Source of the DNA: Candidatus Hermodarchaeota archaeon | GTDB lineage: Archaea; Asgardarchaeota; Hermodarchaeia; Hermodarchaeales; Hermodarchaeaceae | Assembly: GCA_016840185.1 (NCBI GenBank) | Contig: JAEOSV010000288.1 | Location: 1 to 8,844, forward strand | Reading direction: 5' to 3' | DNA: 8,844 nucleotides | Part shown: piece after piece, positions 1 to 5,039 of the stretch | Layout of the letters: every line of letters starts with the position of its first letter | Position numbering within the stretch: the first letter of the stretch is position 1 | The notes under the pieces: generated by a model | Told to the model about the DNA's origin: nothing | The model's database searches: none | The model's input: the letters and a program-made list of their open reading frames with translations, nothing else | Program-made: the position numbers and the translations under genes

Positions 1-1
1 C

Positions 2-478
2 ATGGATGTGCAAATTCAAACCGGTGTCCAGCAACTTCAAGGGTACAAGGCACAAATTCAGCTCGATCACACTGAAGCAATGGAAGAACTGGAAACCATC
101 AAAGCCCGGCTACTCATCGGTGATGAAGAAGCCAAAGATGTCGGTAAGAAAGAAAAGTTATCTGAAAAAACAGATCGACTCAGCTACGCCCTCCTTGCAT
201 GTCATCATATCCTAAAGAAGGAATCCACTCTGCGTAATGGTCCAATAACCCGATTTGAAGTAACTGAGACCACTATCGTAGACTCCAAAGTCACGAAAAT
301 GGAGCCAGAAGAAGTCGAAGTCATCAAATCCAAGAAGAAACCCAAGGAATCAAAACCAGAACCCTCAACTAGCTCTCCCCCTCCACCAGATGCTGAAGCC
401 GGTAAAATTTGTACACAATGCGGTCGAGTTACCGCCTCTGATGCGAAATTCTGTATTCACTGCGCAGCTACTCTCTAA
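2..478 (+). CDS. Coiled-coil protein with C-terminal zinc ribbon, possibly 5'-truncated
   Basis: I do not recognise this as a named gene. An ATG at base 2 opens the frame, but the window starts there, so the true start may lie upstream. Residues about 1-75 are rich in charged and hydrophobic heptad-like spacing and look helical or coiled coil. Residues about 100-132 are a Lys/Glu/Pro/Ser-rich, probably disordered linker. The last 22 residues hold CxxC (C137, C140) and CxxC (C151, C154) separated by ten residues, a typical single zinc ribbon of the kind appended to many archaeal proteins. No membrane segment is visible in the seen part. It converges on the Nudix gene with an 11-bp gap. The zinc ribbon is clear; any role (protein or nucleic-acid contact) is inference. 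A weak similarity in layout to the helical proteins at 2757-3600 is possible but not convincing by eye. Confidence 0.75.
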   Translation: MDVQIQTGVQQLQGYKAQIQLDHTEAMEELETIKARLLIGDEEAKDVGKKEKLSEKTDRLSYALLACHHILKKESTLRNGPITRFEVTETTIVDSKVTKMEPEEVEVIKSKKKPKESKPEPSTSSPPPPDAEAGKICTQCGRVTASDAKFCIHCAATL

Positions 479-489
479 ATCCTTTAGTT

Positions 490-1080
490 TTAAGTTGAGG
501 AGATATCAAGGGCATCAAGTTTGGCGAAGAAAGCATCAGTCATTTTGGCTCGATACTCAAATCCGCCTAGTCCCGAAGCCAACATGAGTGGTCTGACATC
601 GTTGAGGAGTTCTTCGCGTGAACGAAGTTGTACATCTGCGATTTCCTTTGTATCCATCGCGCCTAACGTTCCACCAACCACATGGGCTAAGAACACATAG
701 GAAACCCAAGGTACTACAGGATGTTCACCACATTTGAGCAGCACATGGGCTTCTAAAATAAAATGGTCAATCTCAACGTCAAAACCGGTTTCCTCACGGG
801 ATTCACGTTGAGCTGCCGTTATCAAGCTTTCAGACGGTTGTGCCCCGCCCGAAGGAGCTCGGACAATTCCAGTGCTTACATACGCGTGTTTAGCGATGAC
901 CACAAACTTCCCTTGGTGTTGAATGAACACGGTGACATCATGACGACGTCCCCGTTCAAGGGATCGTTGAACTAATACAAATTCCTCTGGAAGCATCTCA
1001 ACTTCAAAATCAACACGCTTTGGTACGCCGTACTGCTCCCGTAACGCGGCTAACTCTGCAGCAAAGTCCTCATGGGCCAC
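490..1080 (-). CDS. Nudix hydrolase family protein
   Basis: The 196-residue product carries a Nudix box at residues 78-100: G78, E84, then RESREETGF, matching GX5EX7REUXEEXGU except that the first U position is Ser. This box binds the divalent metals used to hydrolyse nucleoside diphosphates linked to another moiety X. The substrate cannot be told from the sequence; nucleotide-sugar, ADP-ribose, oxidised nucleotide or NADH types are all possible. The fold is complete, with a beta-rich region before the box (about 46-76) and a helical C-terminal end. The start is GTG at 1080: a TGA stop lies immediately upstream in frame, and GAGGT sits 9 nt before the GTG. The 125-bp gap to the upstream hsp20 gene contains a terminator, so co-transcription with hsp20 is unlikely to be the main mode. 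Confidence 0.9.
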   Translation of the reverse strand: MAHEDFAAELAALREQYGVPKRVDFEVEMLPEEFVLVQRSLERGRRHDVTVFIQHQGKFVVIAKHAYVSTGIVRAPSGGAQPSESLITAAQRESREETGFDVEIDHFILEAHVLLKCGEHPVVPWVSYVFLAHVVGGTLGAMDTKEIADVQLRSREELLNDVRPLMLASGLGGFEYRAKMTDAFFAKLDALDISST

Positions 1081-1110
1081 TCACAATAACCTCATAGGGC
1101 ACATTGAAAA

Positions 1111-1135
1111 GTTTCCCTAAAAAACTGATGGAAAC
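1111..1135 (-). promoter_or_regulatory. Possible Nudix gene promoter within an inverted repeat
   Basis: On the minus strand an AGTTTTTTAG stretch (1117-1126) could serve as a TATA element. Transcription would then start near 1096, about 16 nt before the GTG. It is flanked by a perfect inverted repeat, GTTTCC (1111-1116) and GGAAAC (1130-1135), with 13 nt between. The repeat could be an operator covering the TATA element or could be chance. The TATA match is weak and was chosen mainly by position. Confidence 0.3.
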
Positions 1136-1144
1136 CCTATCAAG

Positions 1145-1197
1145 AAAATGAAAAAGTGAAAAAATTAGTGGGGAAGGACGGGCCTGGCAACCCGTCC
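1145..1197 (-). terminator. Hairpin plus T-runs, terminator after hsp20
   Basis: Reading the minus strand just past the hsp20 stop, GGACGGG pairs perfectly with CCCGTCC (1176-1182 and 1191-1197) around an 8-nt loop. Next come a T6 run (1159-1164), a T5 run (1151-1155) and a T4 run (1145-1148). Multiple T-runs alone are enough for termination in many archaea; the GC-rich stem makes this the clearest terminator in the window. It separates hsp20 from the Nudix gene. Confidence 0.75.
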
Positions 1198-1205
1198 ATT
1201 CGACC

Positions 1206-1868
1206 TTACGCCGTCCGTTTGGTCGATTCCCCGGAGGCTTTGGGCTCTTCCTTTGGTGTTTTGGATCTAAGCTGCAATTCGACAATTCCATTACGAAATT
1301 GAAGCGCGGTAAGTTCAACTGGGATGGGAAGTTCTAATTCCCGGAAAATGCGCCCCTGCACCCAGAGTTGTAACTGTTGTCCATTCACGTTGACTTGGAC
1401 ATCGTGTTCGCTAGTGGCAGGAGTGTCTAAGATGGCGGTGTATCCATCTGCCGTATCAATAATATCAATTAAGTATGAATCCGCATCAAGCTTGAATTGG
1501 GGTTGAAGCTCGGGAAAGGGTCGATCTGGTGTTAAGGGGTCTGGGATGGGTGACGGACGCCGTTCTTGCGGTGGGGGTGGGAACCGAAATGGCATACGTT
1601 GGTTCTGCATTTGTTTCTCTAATTCCTTACGAGCCTCTGGAGGAAGATTGCCCCATTCTTCAGTATGCATCTTACCATCGGGTCCAATGTAGGTTGTTCG
1701 ACCGTACACGATAGGTCCAAACCGCATCGTGCGAACGCCGTCGCGGTCTCCGATTTGGGGGTTCTGGGACGAATCCGAACGTTGTAAGTCGTCGAACATC
1801 CGACGGATGGCGTGCATTTGGCGTTTGAAGAGCTCATCAAAATCATCATTGTCATCAAAGAAACTCAT
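1206..1868 (-). CDS. hsp20: Archaeal Hsp20 / alpha-crystallin small heat shock protein
   Basis: An ATP-independent holdase chaperone that keeps unfolding proteins soluble. The 220-residue product has an acidic N-terminal arm rich in Asp/Phe and helical (1-30). It then has the segment seen before the crystallin domain of many archaeal Hsp20s (GPIVYG...IGPDGK...WGN, 51-74), a Pro/Arg-rich linker (92-123) and an alpha-crystallin domain (about 132-201) ending in NGIVELQLR, the counterpart of the usual NGVLEV-type strand. The C-terminal tail lacks an obvious I-x-I motif, so oligomer assembly may differ. The frame is open to an ATG at 1895, but I chose ATG 1868 because AGGAGG (1882-1877) lies 8 nt before it and the upstream ATG has no such site. 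The gene is divergent from a Phr-type regulator, the arrangement expected for a heat-shock-repressed gene. Confidence 0.88.
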   Translation of the reverse strand: MSFFDDNDDFDELFKRQMHAIRRMFDDLQRSDSSQNPQIGDRDGVRTMRFGPIVYGRTTYIGPDGKMHTEEWGNLPPEARKELEKQMQNQRMPFRFPPPPQERRPSPIPDPLTPDRPFPELQPQFKLDADSYLIDIIDTADGYTAILDTPATSEHDVQVNVNGQQLQLWVQGRIFRELELPIPVELTALQFRNGIVELQLRSKTPKEEPKASGESTKRTA

Positions 1869-1899
1869 GTTATCTTCCTCCTGGGTTTCAAACATCTAT

Positions 1900-1920
1900 T
1901 TACTCACATATTGTGACTAA
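1900..1920. promoter_or_regulatory. Candidate heat-shock operator A
   Basis: An inverted repeat of TTACTCACA, 3 nt, TGTGACTAA: nine-base arms with one mismatch, the inner five bases perfect. It overlaps the predicted hsp20 start site, where Phr-type repressors act. A near copy (17 of 21 bases, counted over 1901-1921) lies at 1975-1995 before the regulator gene. CTAAC at 1917-1921 resembles the half-site I recall for the Archaeoglobus homologue. Confidence 0.55.
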
Positions 1921-1926
1921 CAAAAT

Positions 1927-1941
1927 GTGTGTATTACTCAC
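1927..1941. promoter_or_regulatory. Candidate heat-shock operator B
   Basis: A 15-nt imperfect palindrome, GTGTGTATTACTCAC, symmetric at all positions but one pair (and the central base). Its right half repeats the TTACTCAC of operator A in the same orientation. It touches the downstream edge of the hsp20 TATA element, so occupancy could block TBP/TFB or the polymerase. It is weaker than operator A. Confidence 0.4.
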
Positions 1942-1949
1942 TTTTAAAG
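1942..1949 (-). promoter_or_regulatory. TATA element for hsp20
   Basis: The minus strand reads AAACTTTAAAAG here, a good archaeal TATA core (TTTAAA at 1943-1948) preceded by an A-rich BRE-like stretch. A start about 25 nt downstream would fall near 1920, giving a leader of about 50 nt to ATG 1868 and placing palindrome 1900-1920 right on the start site. Assignment rests on match and position only. Confidence 0.5.
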
Positions 1950-1969
1950 TTTACCACAGGACCACAACA

Positions 1970-1978
1970 CTAAATACT
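1970..1978 (+). promoter_or_regulatory. TATA-like element for the Phr-like regulator
   Basis: CTAAATACT resembles an archaeal TATA box. A start 25 nt downstream would be near 1999, leaving about 30 nt of leader before ATG 2031. The element overlaps the operator-like repeat at 1975-1995. The match is moderate. Confidence 0.4.
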
Positions 1979-2008
1979 CGCAAAATGTCACTAACATCTA
2001 GTGAGTAA
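1975..2008. promoter_or_regulatory. Candidate autoregulatory operators C/D of the Phr-like gene
   Basis: Two overlapping signals. Bases 1975-1995 repeat operator A at 17 of 21 positions. Bases 1988-2004 form a perfect inverted repeat, TCACTA, 5 nt, TAGTGA, and 2001-2008 is GTGAGTAA, the reverse complement of the TTACTCAC found in A and B. The block covers the predicted start of transcription of the regulator (near 1999), fitting negative autoregulation. Confidence 0.5.
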
Positions 2009-2030
2009 CCCAACCCCCGAGGGTAATCCC

Positions 2031-2567
2031 ATGTCCCACAGAAATTCCCAAGATGAGTCCATACACCTTTTCTGGCTCCTCGGTAACCCCACCCGATTCG
2101 AAATTCTTCGGCGCCTCTCACAGGAACCCATGTTCCTCGGTCAACTCAGCCGAGAGCTAGCGGCTCATCAACAAGCTATCCTTCGGCACCTCCAGGAACT
2201 CATCGAAAAGGGATTCTTAGAAACCTATGAAGATGAAAGCATCCGTGGACCCCCTCGGAAATACTATCGACTGGCCAAGACCGTCCGCGTCTCTGTCCAA
2301 ATCACACCACAAGGAATCCGAATCGTTCGTGTAGTCCCAAGTATGCGTCAGCCTCGCACAATCGAAGGTGTGATTCAACGAAGTTATCCCGAAATTCAAC
2401 AATTAGTGTCACTCGTTCATCGGCTCCGGAGTATCCCAAACGAACTGGATCGGAAACGTGCGGCTATTGACCTTATTCAGCAACTGGAGCTAAAGGCGGG
2501 GGAAGCTCAAGAAGTGAGTAAGTTCTTGGATTCTGTGGTTTCCTCACTCCAGAAGGAGTATTTGTGA
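2031..2567 (+). CDS. Phr-like ArsR-family winged-helix heat-shock regulator
   Basis: A predicted DNA-binding repressor of 178 residues. Residues about 11-82 form an ArsR-type winged helix: a first helix with LLGNPTRFEILRRL, the HTH pair ending in the recognition helix (about 34-62, QLSRELAAHQQAILRHLQEL), and a wing carrying RGPPRKYYRL (72-81). This layout and these motifs closely follow Phr, the heat-shock repressor of Pyrococcus, which represses its own gene, an Hsp20 gene and an AAA+ ATPase gene. Residues 118-176 look like a dimerising helical tail. The frame is open to GTG 2001, but that codon lies inside operator-like repeats at the predicted transcription start. ATG 2031 is preferred because GAGGG (2019-2023) lies 7 nt upstream. 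Divergence from hsp20 across shared palindromes supports the role. Effector sensing is unknown; no metal-binding cysteines are present. Confidence 0.85.
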   Translation: MSHRNSQDESIHLFWLLGNPTRFEILRRLSQEPMFLGQLSRELAAHQQAILRHLQELIEKGFLETYEDESIRGPPRKYYRLAKTVRVSVQITPQGIRIVRVVPSMRQPRTIEGVIQRSYPEIQQLVSLVHRLRSIPNELDRKRAAIDLIQQLELKAGEAQEVSKFLDSVVSSLQKEYL

Positions 2568-2579
2568 GCTGCGTACAAA

Positions 2580-2592
2580 GACTTTTTTAGTC
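2580..2592 (+). terminator. T-run terminator after the Phr-like gene
   Basis: A T6 run (2583-2588), twelve bases or so past the stop codon, is enclosed by a short perfect stem, GACT and AGTC. In archaea such a T-run can end transcription without a stem. The hairpin is short, so the T-run is the main evidence. Confidence 0.45.
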
Positions 2593-2630
2593 GCCTACGA
2601 AAGGTTGCGTGACACAGGGAAATCGAGGAA

Positions 2631-2728
2631 ACTGATCCTATCGGTTTTCAGTAGATGCTAGGCACATCTACCAAAGGGGGACCCTTGCATACAGCAAGGA
2701 AGAACCTGCTCGATTTCTGCAAGCCTAG
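2631..2728 (+). other. Structured spacer RNA candidate with two exclusive folds
   Basis: This part of the 189-bp gap (2568-2756) has no credible ORF but unusually many perfect pairings. Fold 1: GTAGATG/CATCTAC (2651-2657, 2665-2671) and CCTTGC/GCAAGG (2683-2688, 2694-2699), with loops of 7 and 5 nt. Fold 2: CTAGGC (2658-2663) with GCCTAG (2723-2728), or CTTGCA (2684-2689) with TGCAAG (2718-2723), the two sharing G2723. Inside the second, AGCAAGG can pair with CCTGCT (2693-2710) with one bulge. A further ACTGA/TCAGT pair spans 2631-2652 and competes with the first hairpin. It could be a small RNA, a leader element of the gene at 2757, or a DNA-level feature. No known RNA family was recognised. 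Confidence 0.35.
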
Positions 2729-2756
2729 TAAAAATACATGAAAAAGGTGTAGTTTG

Positions 2757-3170
2757 TTGGGACTATTTGAACGAATTAAAGCCTGGTTTAGACGAAAACC
2801 GCGCGCATCTCCCACGACCTCTTCTTCTCCAGCTAGAACCTCCTCTCCTCCTAGAACCTCCTCTCCTCCTCCTATTAGAACCCTCTCCCCTCCTCCTGTG
2901 GATGATCGACCTTTATCTGAAGGGGACCTACTGGTGCAGGAGCATGAGCAACTGGAATCGGAACGTTCACGGTTGCGAAAAGAGATTACGGTGGTGGATT
3001 CTCAGTATTCGAGTGGTGAGATTGAGGCAGGTGCTCGTGATCGAGCCTATCGGATGCGATTGGCGCGTGCAGGGCAGATTAGTATGCGGCAGTTAGAGAT
3101 TCGGAGCCAGTTGGTGGAGATGAGGCATCCTATTCCTGATGAATGGGGCGCGATTCAAATTCGGCGTTAA
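2757..3170 (+). CDS. Uncharacterised helical protein, paralogue 1 (MG...WFR family)
   Basis: I do not recognise the family. The 137-residue product begins MGLFERIKAWFRRK, a short amphipathic, positively charged helix that could bind membrane or a partner. Residues 17-49 are a Ser/Thr/Pro/Arg low-complexity tether built on repeats of RTSSPP. Residues 57-123 are a helical hairpin: one helix, a turn at SSGEIE (85-90), then DRAYRMRLARAGQISMRQLEIR. The turn and second helix are about half identical to the next gene (21 of 43 aligned residues by eye). The G-x-I-x pattern between two helices resembles SHOCT-like short domains, as an analogy only. The start is TTG 2757: AAGGTG lies 7 nt upstream and the N-terminus then aligns with the paralogue; TTG 2754 is the alternative. 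Predicted soluble, no transmembrane segment. Confidence 0.72.
   Translation: MGLFERIKAWFRRKPRASPTTSSSPARTSSPPRTSSPPPIRTLSPPPVDDRPLSEGDLLVQEHEQLESERSRLRKEITVVDSQYSSGEIEAGARDRAYRMRLARAGQISMRQLEIRSQLVEMRHPIPDEWGAIQIRR
2834..2893 (+). repeat. 18-bp in-frame tandem repeat coding RTSSPP
   Basis: Two perfect adjacent copies of TAGAACCTCCTCTCCTCC (2834-2851, 2852-2869) are followed, after 6 nt, by a third matching at 15 of 18 positions (2876-2893). The unit is a multiple of three and encodes RTSSPP, so copy number can change without shifting the frame. The tract is strongly pyrimidine-rich on this strand. Confidence 0.85.
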
Positions 3171-3173
3171 GGT

Positions 3174-3220
3174 TTCGGAAACATTTCGCTTCAAATGTAT
3201 CTTTCACCGAAGCTCTTTTT
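3174..3220 (+). terminator. Nested hairpin and T5 run between the paralogues
   Basis: TTCGG (3174-3178) pairs with CCGAA (3207-3211), enclosing a perfect ACATTT/AAATGT stem (3181-3186, 3193-3198). T5 follows at 3216-3220. This could end the first paralogue's transcript. The same T-rich stretch, TTTTTATTA, could instead act as the TATA element of the second paralogue, with a start near 3245; the sequence does not decide between them. Confidence 0.4.
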
Positions 3221-3270
3221 ATTAGTCATTCGAAGGTCTAACTGAAGACAAAGGTTAGGAGAGCGTCAAA

Positions 3271-3600
3271 TTGGGATACTTGGACAAGATACGAGGTTGG
3301 TTTCGACAATTTTTCCGCTACGATTCGAAAGTCAAGGATTTATCCTCTGAGAAATCTGGTTTAGAAGAGATTGACCAACTTAAGAAACACTATCAAGAAC
3401 TAAATCAAGAACTGGAAGAAATTCGATTACAATTATCGAAAATCGATGAACAATTGAATATAGGGCAAATAGAAAGAGCTGAACATGATCGAGAATATCG
3501 CCAAAATCTCGCTCGTGCTGGTCGTATTCAAATTCGTCAGATGGAAATTCGTGCTAGGTTGGAAGACCTTGAAAGTCCAATAGCTGAATCACCCACTTAG
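3271..3600 (+). CDS. Uncharacterised helical protein, paralogue 2 (MG...WFR family)
   Basis: The 109-residue product begins MGYLDKIRGWFRQFFR, a cationic amphipathic helix like that of its upstream neighbour. It lacks the Pro/Ser tether and passes through a short linker to a long helix (about 31-62, Glu/Leu/Gln-rich), a turn NIGQIE (63-68) and a second helix with DREYRQNLARAGRIQIRQ (73-90). The shared core is G-x-I-E, D-R-x-Y-R, L-A-R-A-G-x-I, R-Q-x-E-I-R and a final P-I. The start is TTG 3271 with AGGAGAG (3257-3263) 7 nt before it. Codon use in the shared core differs markedly from paralogue 1, so the duplication is not recent. It converges on the deacetylase gene with 11 bp between stops. 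Function unknown; a coiled-coil adaptor at the membrane is one possibility. Confidence 0.78.
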   Translation: MGYLDKIRGWFRQFFRYDSKVKDLSSEKSGLEEIDQLKKHYQELNQELEEIRLQLSKIDEQLNIGQIERAEHDREYRQNLARAGRIQIRQMEIRARLEDLESPIAESPT

Positions 3601-3611
3601 AATGATTTTGC

Positions 3612-4766
3612 TTATTGTTTGATAGAAAGTAAAGGAAACACGATATCTTGAACCCGATTGACACTTTCTGAAGCAATACGTCCAACTCGGTCTTTATCGC
3701 CCTGAGAAAGTTTTGGAACCTCTTTGTCGTGAAGACTTGTTGGTGCCTCTACTTGCGTAATCTGTTTGAAACGAGCTCTCCACTCTTCTGGAATTTGATC
3801 AGGCACATCGACCCCTGCGATTTGAGCGAGAATTATTGTCCAGCATCGGGGTACTGATAAATAAGAATAGCCACCTCCACCCACGGCTACTAGCCGGCCA
3901 TTCGAATACTTATGGACTAATTTGTGAACACGATGACTGATTCGACTAAACGCTTGGGTGGTAAGAATAAGGTTTCCGAGTTGGTCTTGGAAATGTGTGT
4001 CCACGCCATTTTGCATGACAAGGATTTCGGGTTTGTATGCTTTGATGATGGGAGGAACAATGGCTTCGAAGGCTTCAAGGTATTGGTCGTCTTGTGTGTA
4101 TGGAGGTAAGGGGAGATTCACAGTATATCCACGTCCAGGTCCTTCTCCAATTTCATGAGAATACCCTGTTCCTGGAAAGAGGGTTCGGCCTGTTTGGTGA
4201 ATTGAAAGGGTAAGGACTTCTGGGTCGGCAATAAACTGCTCTTCGACGCCATCACCGTGATGGACATCAATGTCAAGGTACATGATTCGCTTCTTCTTGT
4301 ATCTATGTTTGAGATAGTGACACGCTATCGCTACATCGTTGAAAATACAAAACCCTGCAGCACGATTTGCATGGGCGTGATGTAGTCCACCACCAGGATT
4401 CCAAGAATGATCTGTTTTTCCTTCCATCACCGAGTCGACCGCCGCTAGGGTACCTCCAACCATCAATCGAGCAATATCATATGCTCCCGGAAACGCTACA
4501 GTGTCACCCATATCAAGAGTCGAGTATCCATCCCGTTCACTCAATGCACGAACTTCATCGATGTATTCCTGAGTATGTACGAATCGCAGTTGTTCATCTG
4601 TTGCCGGCTCAAAGTTCGGTTCAGTTACCCCTTTACTCGATAACAGTCCAAGGGCTTTACTTAGCTCATAATGAAGTAAAATCCGATCTTGGTGTAAGGG
4701 GTGGTGTGGTCCCAGGTCATATTTCATGAACCTTTCATCATAAAATACTGCAACCGAATCAGTCAC
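3612..4766 (-). CDS. Class I histone deacetylase-like / AcuC-type deacetylase
   Basis: A Zn-dependent hydrolase of the arginase/deacetylase fold, 384 residues, full length for the family. The active site is complete: the GGLHHA pair (H129, H130), zinc ligands D167 and H169 in DIDVHHGDG, a third ligand D256 in QNGVDTH, and the transition-state tyrosine Y300 in GGGGYS. The loop FPGTG and segment GFCIFNDVAIA also match class I HDAC/AcuC proteins. Likely substrates are acetyl-lysine on proteins (chromatin proteins or acetyl-CoA synthetase) or acetylpolyamines; sequence alone does not choose. Residues after about 325 are an extra C-terminal helical region. The start is GTG 4766: AAGGTG lies 7 nt upstream, an in-frame TGA lies two codons upstream, and the N-terminus (FYDERFMKYDLGPHHP) is the family's usual beginning. 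The gene is divergent from the small GTPase. Confidence 0.93.
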   Translation of the reverse strand: MTDSVAVFYDERFMKYDLGPHHPLHQDRILLHYELSKALGLLSSKGVTEPNFEPATDEQLRFVHTQEYIDEVRALSERDGYSTLDMGDTVAFPGAYDIARLMVGGTLAAVDSVMEGKTDHSWNPGGGLHHAHANRAAGFCIFNDVAIACHYLKHRYKKKRIMYLDIDVHHGDGVEEQFIADPEVLTLSIHQTGRTLFPGTGYSHEIGEGPGRGYTVNLPLPPYTQDDQYLEAFEAIVPPIIKAYKPEILVMQNGVDTHFQDQLGNLILTTQAFSRISHRVHKLVHKYSNGRLVAVGGGGYSYLSVPRCWTIILAQIAGVDVPDQIPEEWRARFKQITQVEAPTSLHDKEVPKLSQGDKDRVGRIASESVNRVQDIVFPLLSIKQ

Positions 4767-4877
4767 TTGTCAACACCTTGGTTCCCGGAATATGTAGTAC
4801 TCAGTATTCGGTGTTCTCCTCCTAAAGTAGTTGCGAAAAATCCAACAAACCGCACTGACGGGTCGAAGAACTGGGAG

Positions 4878-4888
4878 AGTATAAAAAT
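4878..4888 (+). promoter_or_regulatory. Strong TATA box upstream of the small GTPase
   Basis: AGTATAAAAAT, core TATAAAAA at 4880-4887, is among the best TATA matches in the window. A start about 25 nt on would fall near 4908, giving a leader of about 130 nt before ATG 5040, long for an archaeal gene. On the other strand the same AT-rich stretch is about 115 nt from the deacetylase start and is a less likely promoter for it. Confidence 0.5.
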
Positions 4889-4907
4889 CGGTTTTCCGCT
4901 AATTGAC

Positions 4908-4993
4908 ATGAAAGGTGTGGCAACCGATCGATGAGTGGTGTTGCCGCAAATGGCTCCCAGCGTGGTGTAAACACTGGCTACACATCAACATAG
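4908..4993 (+). other. Possible tandem micro-ORFs in the GTPase leader
   Basis: An ATG at 4908, right at the predicted transcription start, opens an 8-codon frame (MKGVATDR, stop 4932-4934). Its stop overlaps the next ATG (ATGA at 4931), which opens a 20-codon frame (MSGVAANG..., stop 4991-4993). Both begin M-x-GVA, and the shared codons for Val and Ala differ only at the third base. A further ATG at 4996 opens MEEPKL. Real translation is unproven and such short frames arise by chance. Confidence 0.15.
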
Positions 4994-5039
4994 CAATGGA
5001 AGAACCGAAACTGTAGACCAGGCACCAGCCACCGAGCAA

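Noticed and set aside
1070..1318. Minus-strand open frame of 82 codons between hsp20 and the Nudix gene.
   Set aside because: Most of it overlaps the hsp20 3' end out of frame and crosses the terminator hairpin. No recognisable protein features.
1869..1895. ATG 1895 as start of hsp20, adding nine residues.
   Set aside because: The strong AGGAGG at 1882-1877 would then lie inside the coding sequence, and it is correctly placed for ATG 1868.
2001..2030. GTG 2001 as start of the Phr-like regulator, adding ten residues.
   Set aside because: It lies inside operator-like repeats and at the predicted transcription start, with no ribosome site. ATG 2031 has GAGGG at good spacing and matches the family's N-terminus.
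2683..2699. Minus-strand CCTTG-CTGTATG-CAAGG looks like a tRNA-Tyr anticodon arm (GTA with U33).
   Set aside because: No T-arm (GGTTC-type) follows, no matching 7-bp acceptor stem exists, the D-arm is poor and position 37 is not a purine. It is most likely chance within the structured spacer.
2834..2893. Direct repeats considered as a CRISPR array.
   Set aside because: The units are adjacent without unique spacers, only 18 bp, and in frame within a protein.
2767..3096. Plus-strand 109-codon frame overlapping paralogue 1, very Leu/Pro-rich.
   Set aside because: It reads the same pyrimidine repeat in another frame. The frame kept has a paralogue next door and a ribosome site.
4367..4729. Plus-strand 120-codon frame opposite the deacetylase gene.
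   Set aside because: Lies wholly antisense to a gene with complete catalytic motifs. His/Pro-rich composition is typical of a shadow frame.
4816..4823. Minus-strand AGGAGGAG, a very strong ribosome-site match upstream of the deacetylase.
   Set aside because: No ATG, GTG or TTG follows at usable distance, and the frame of the deacetylase is closed by a TGA two codons before its GTG. Treated as accidental.
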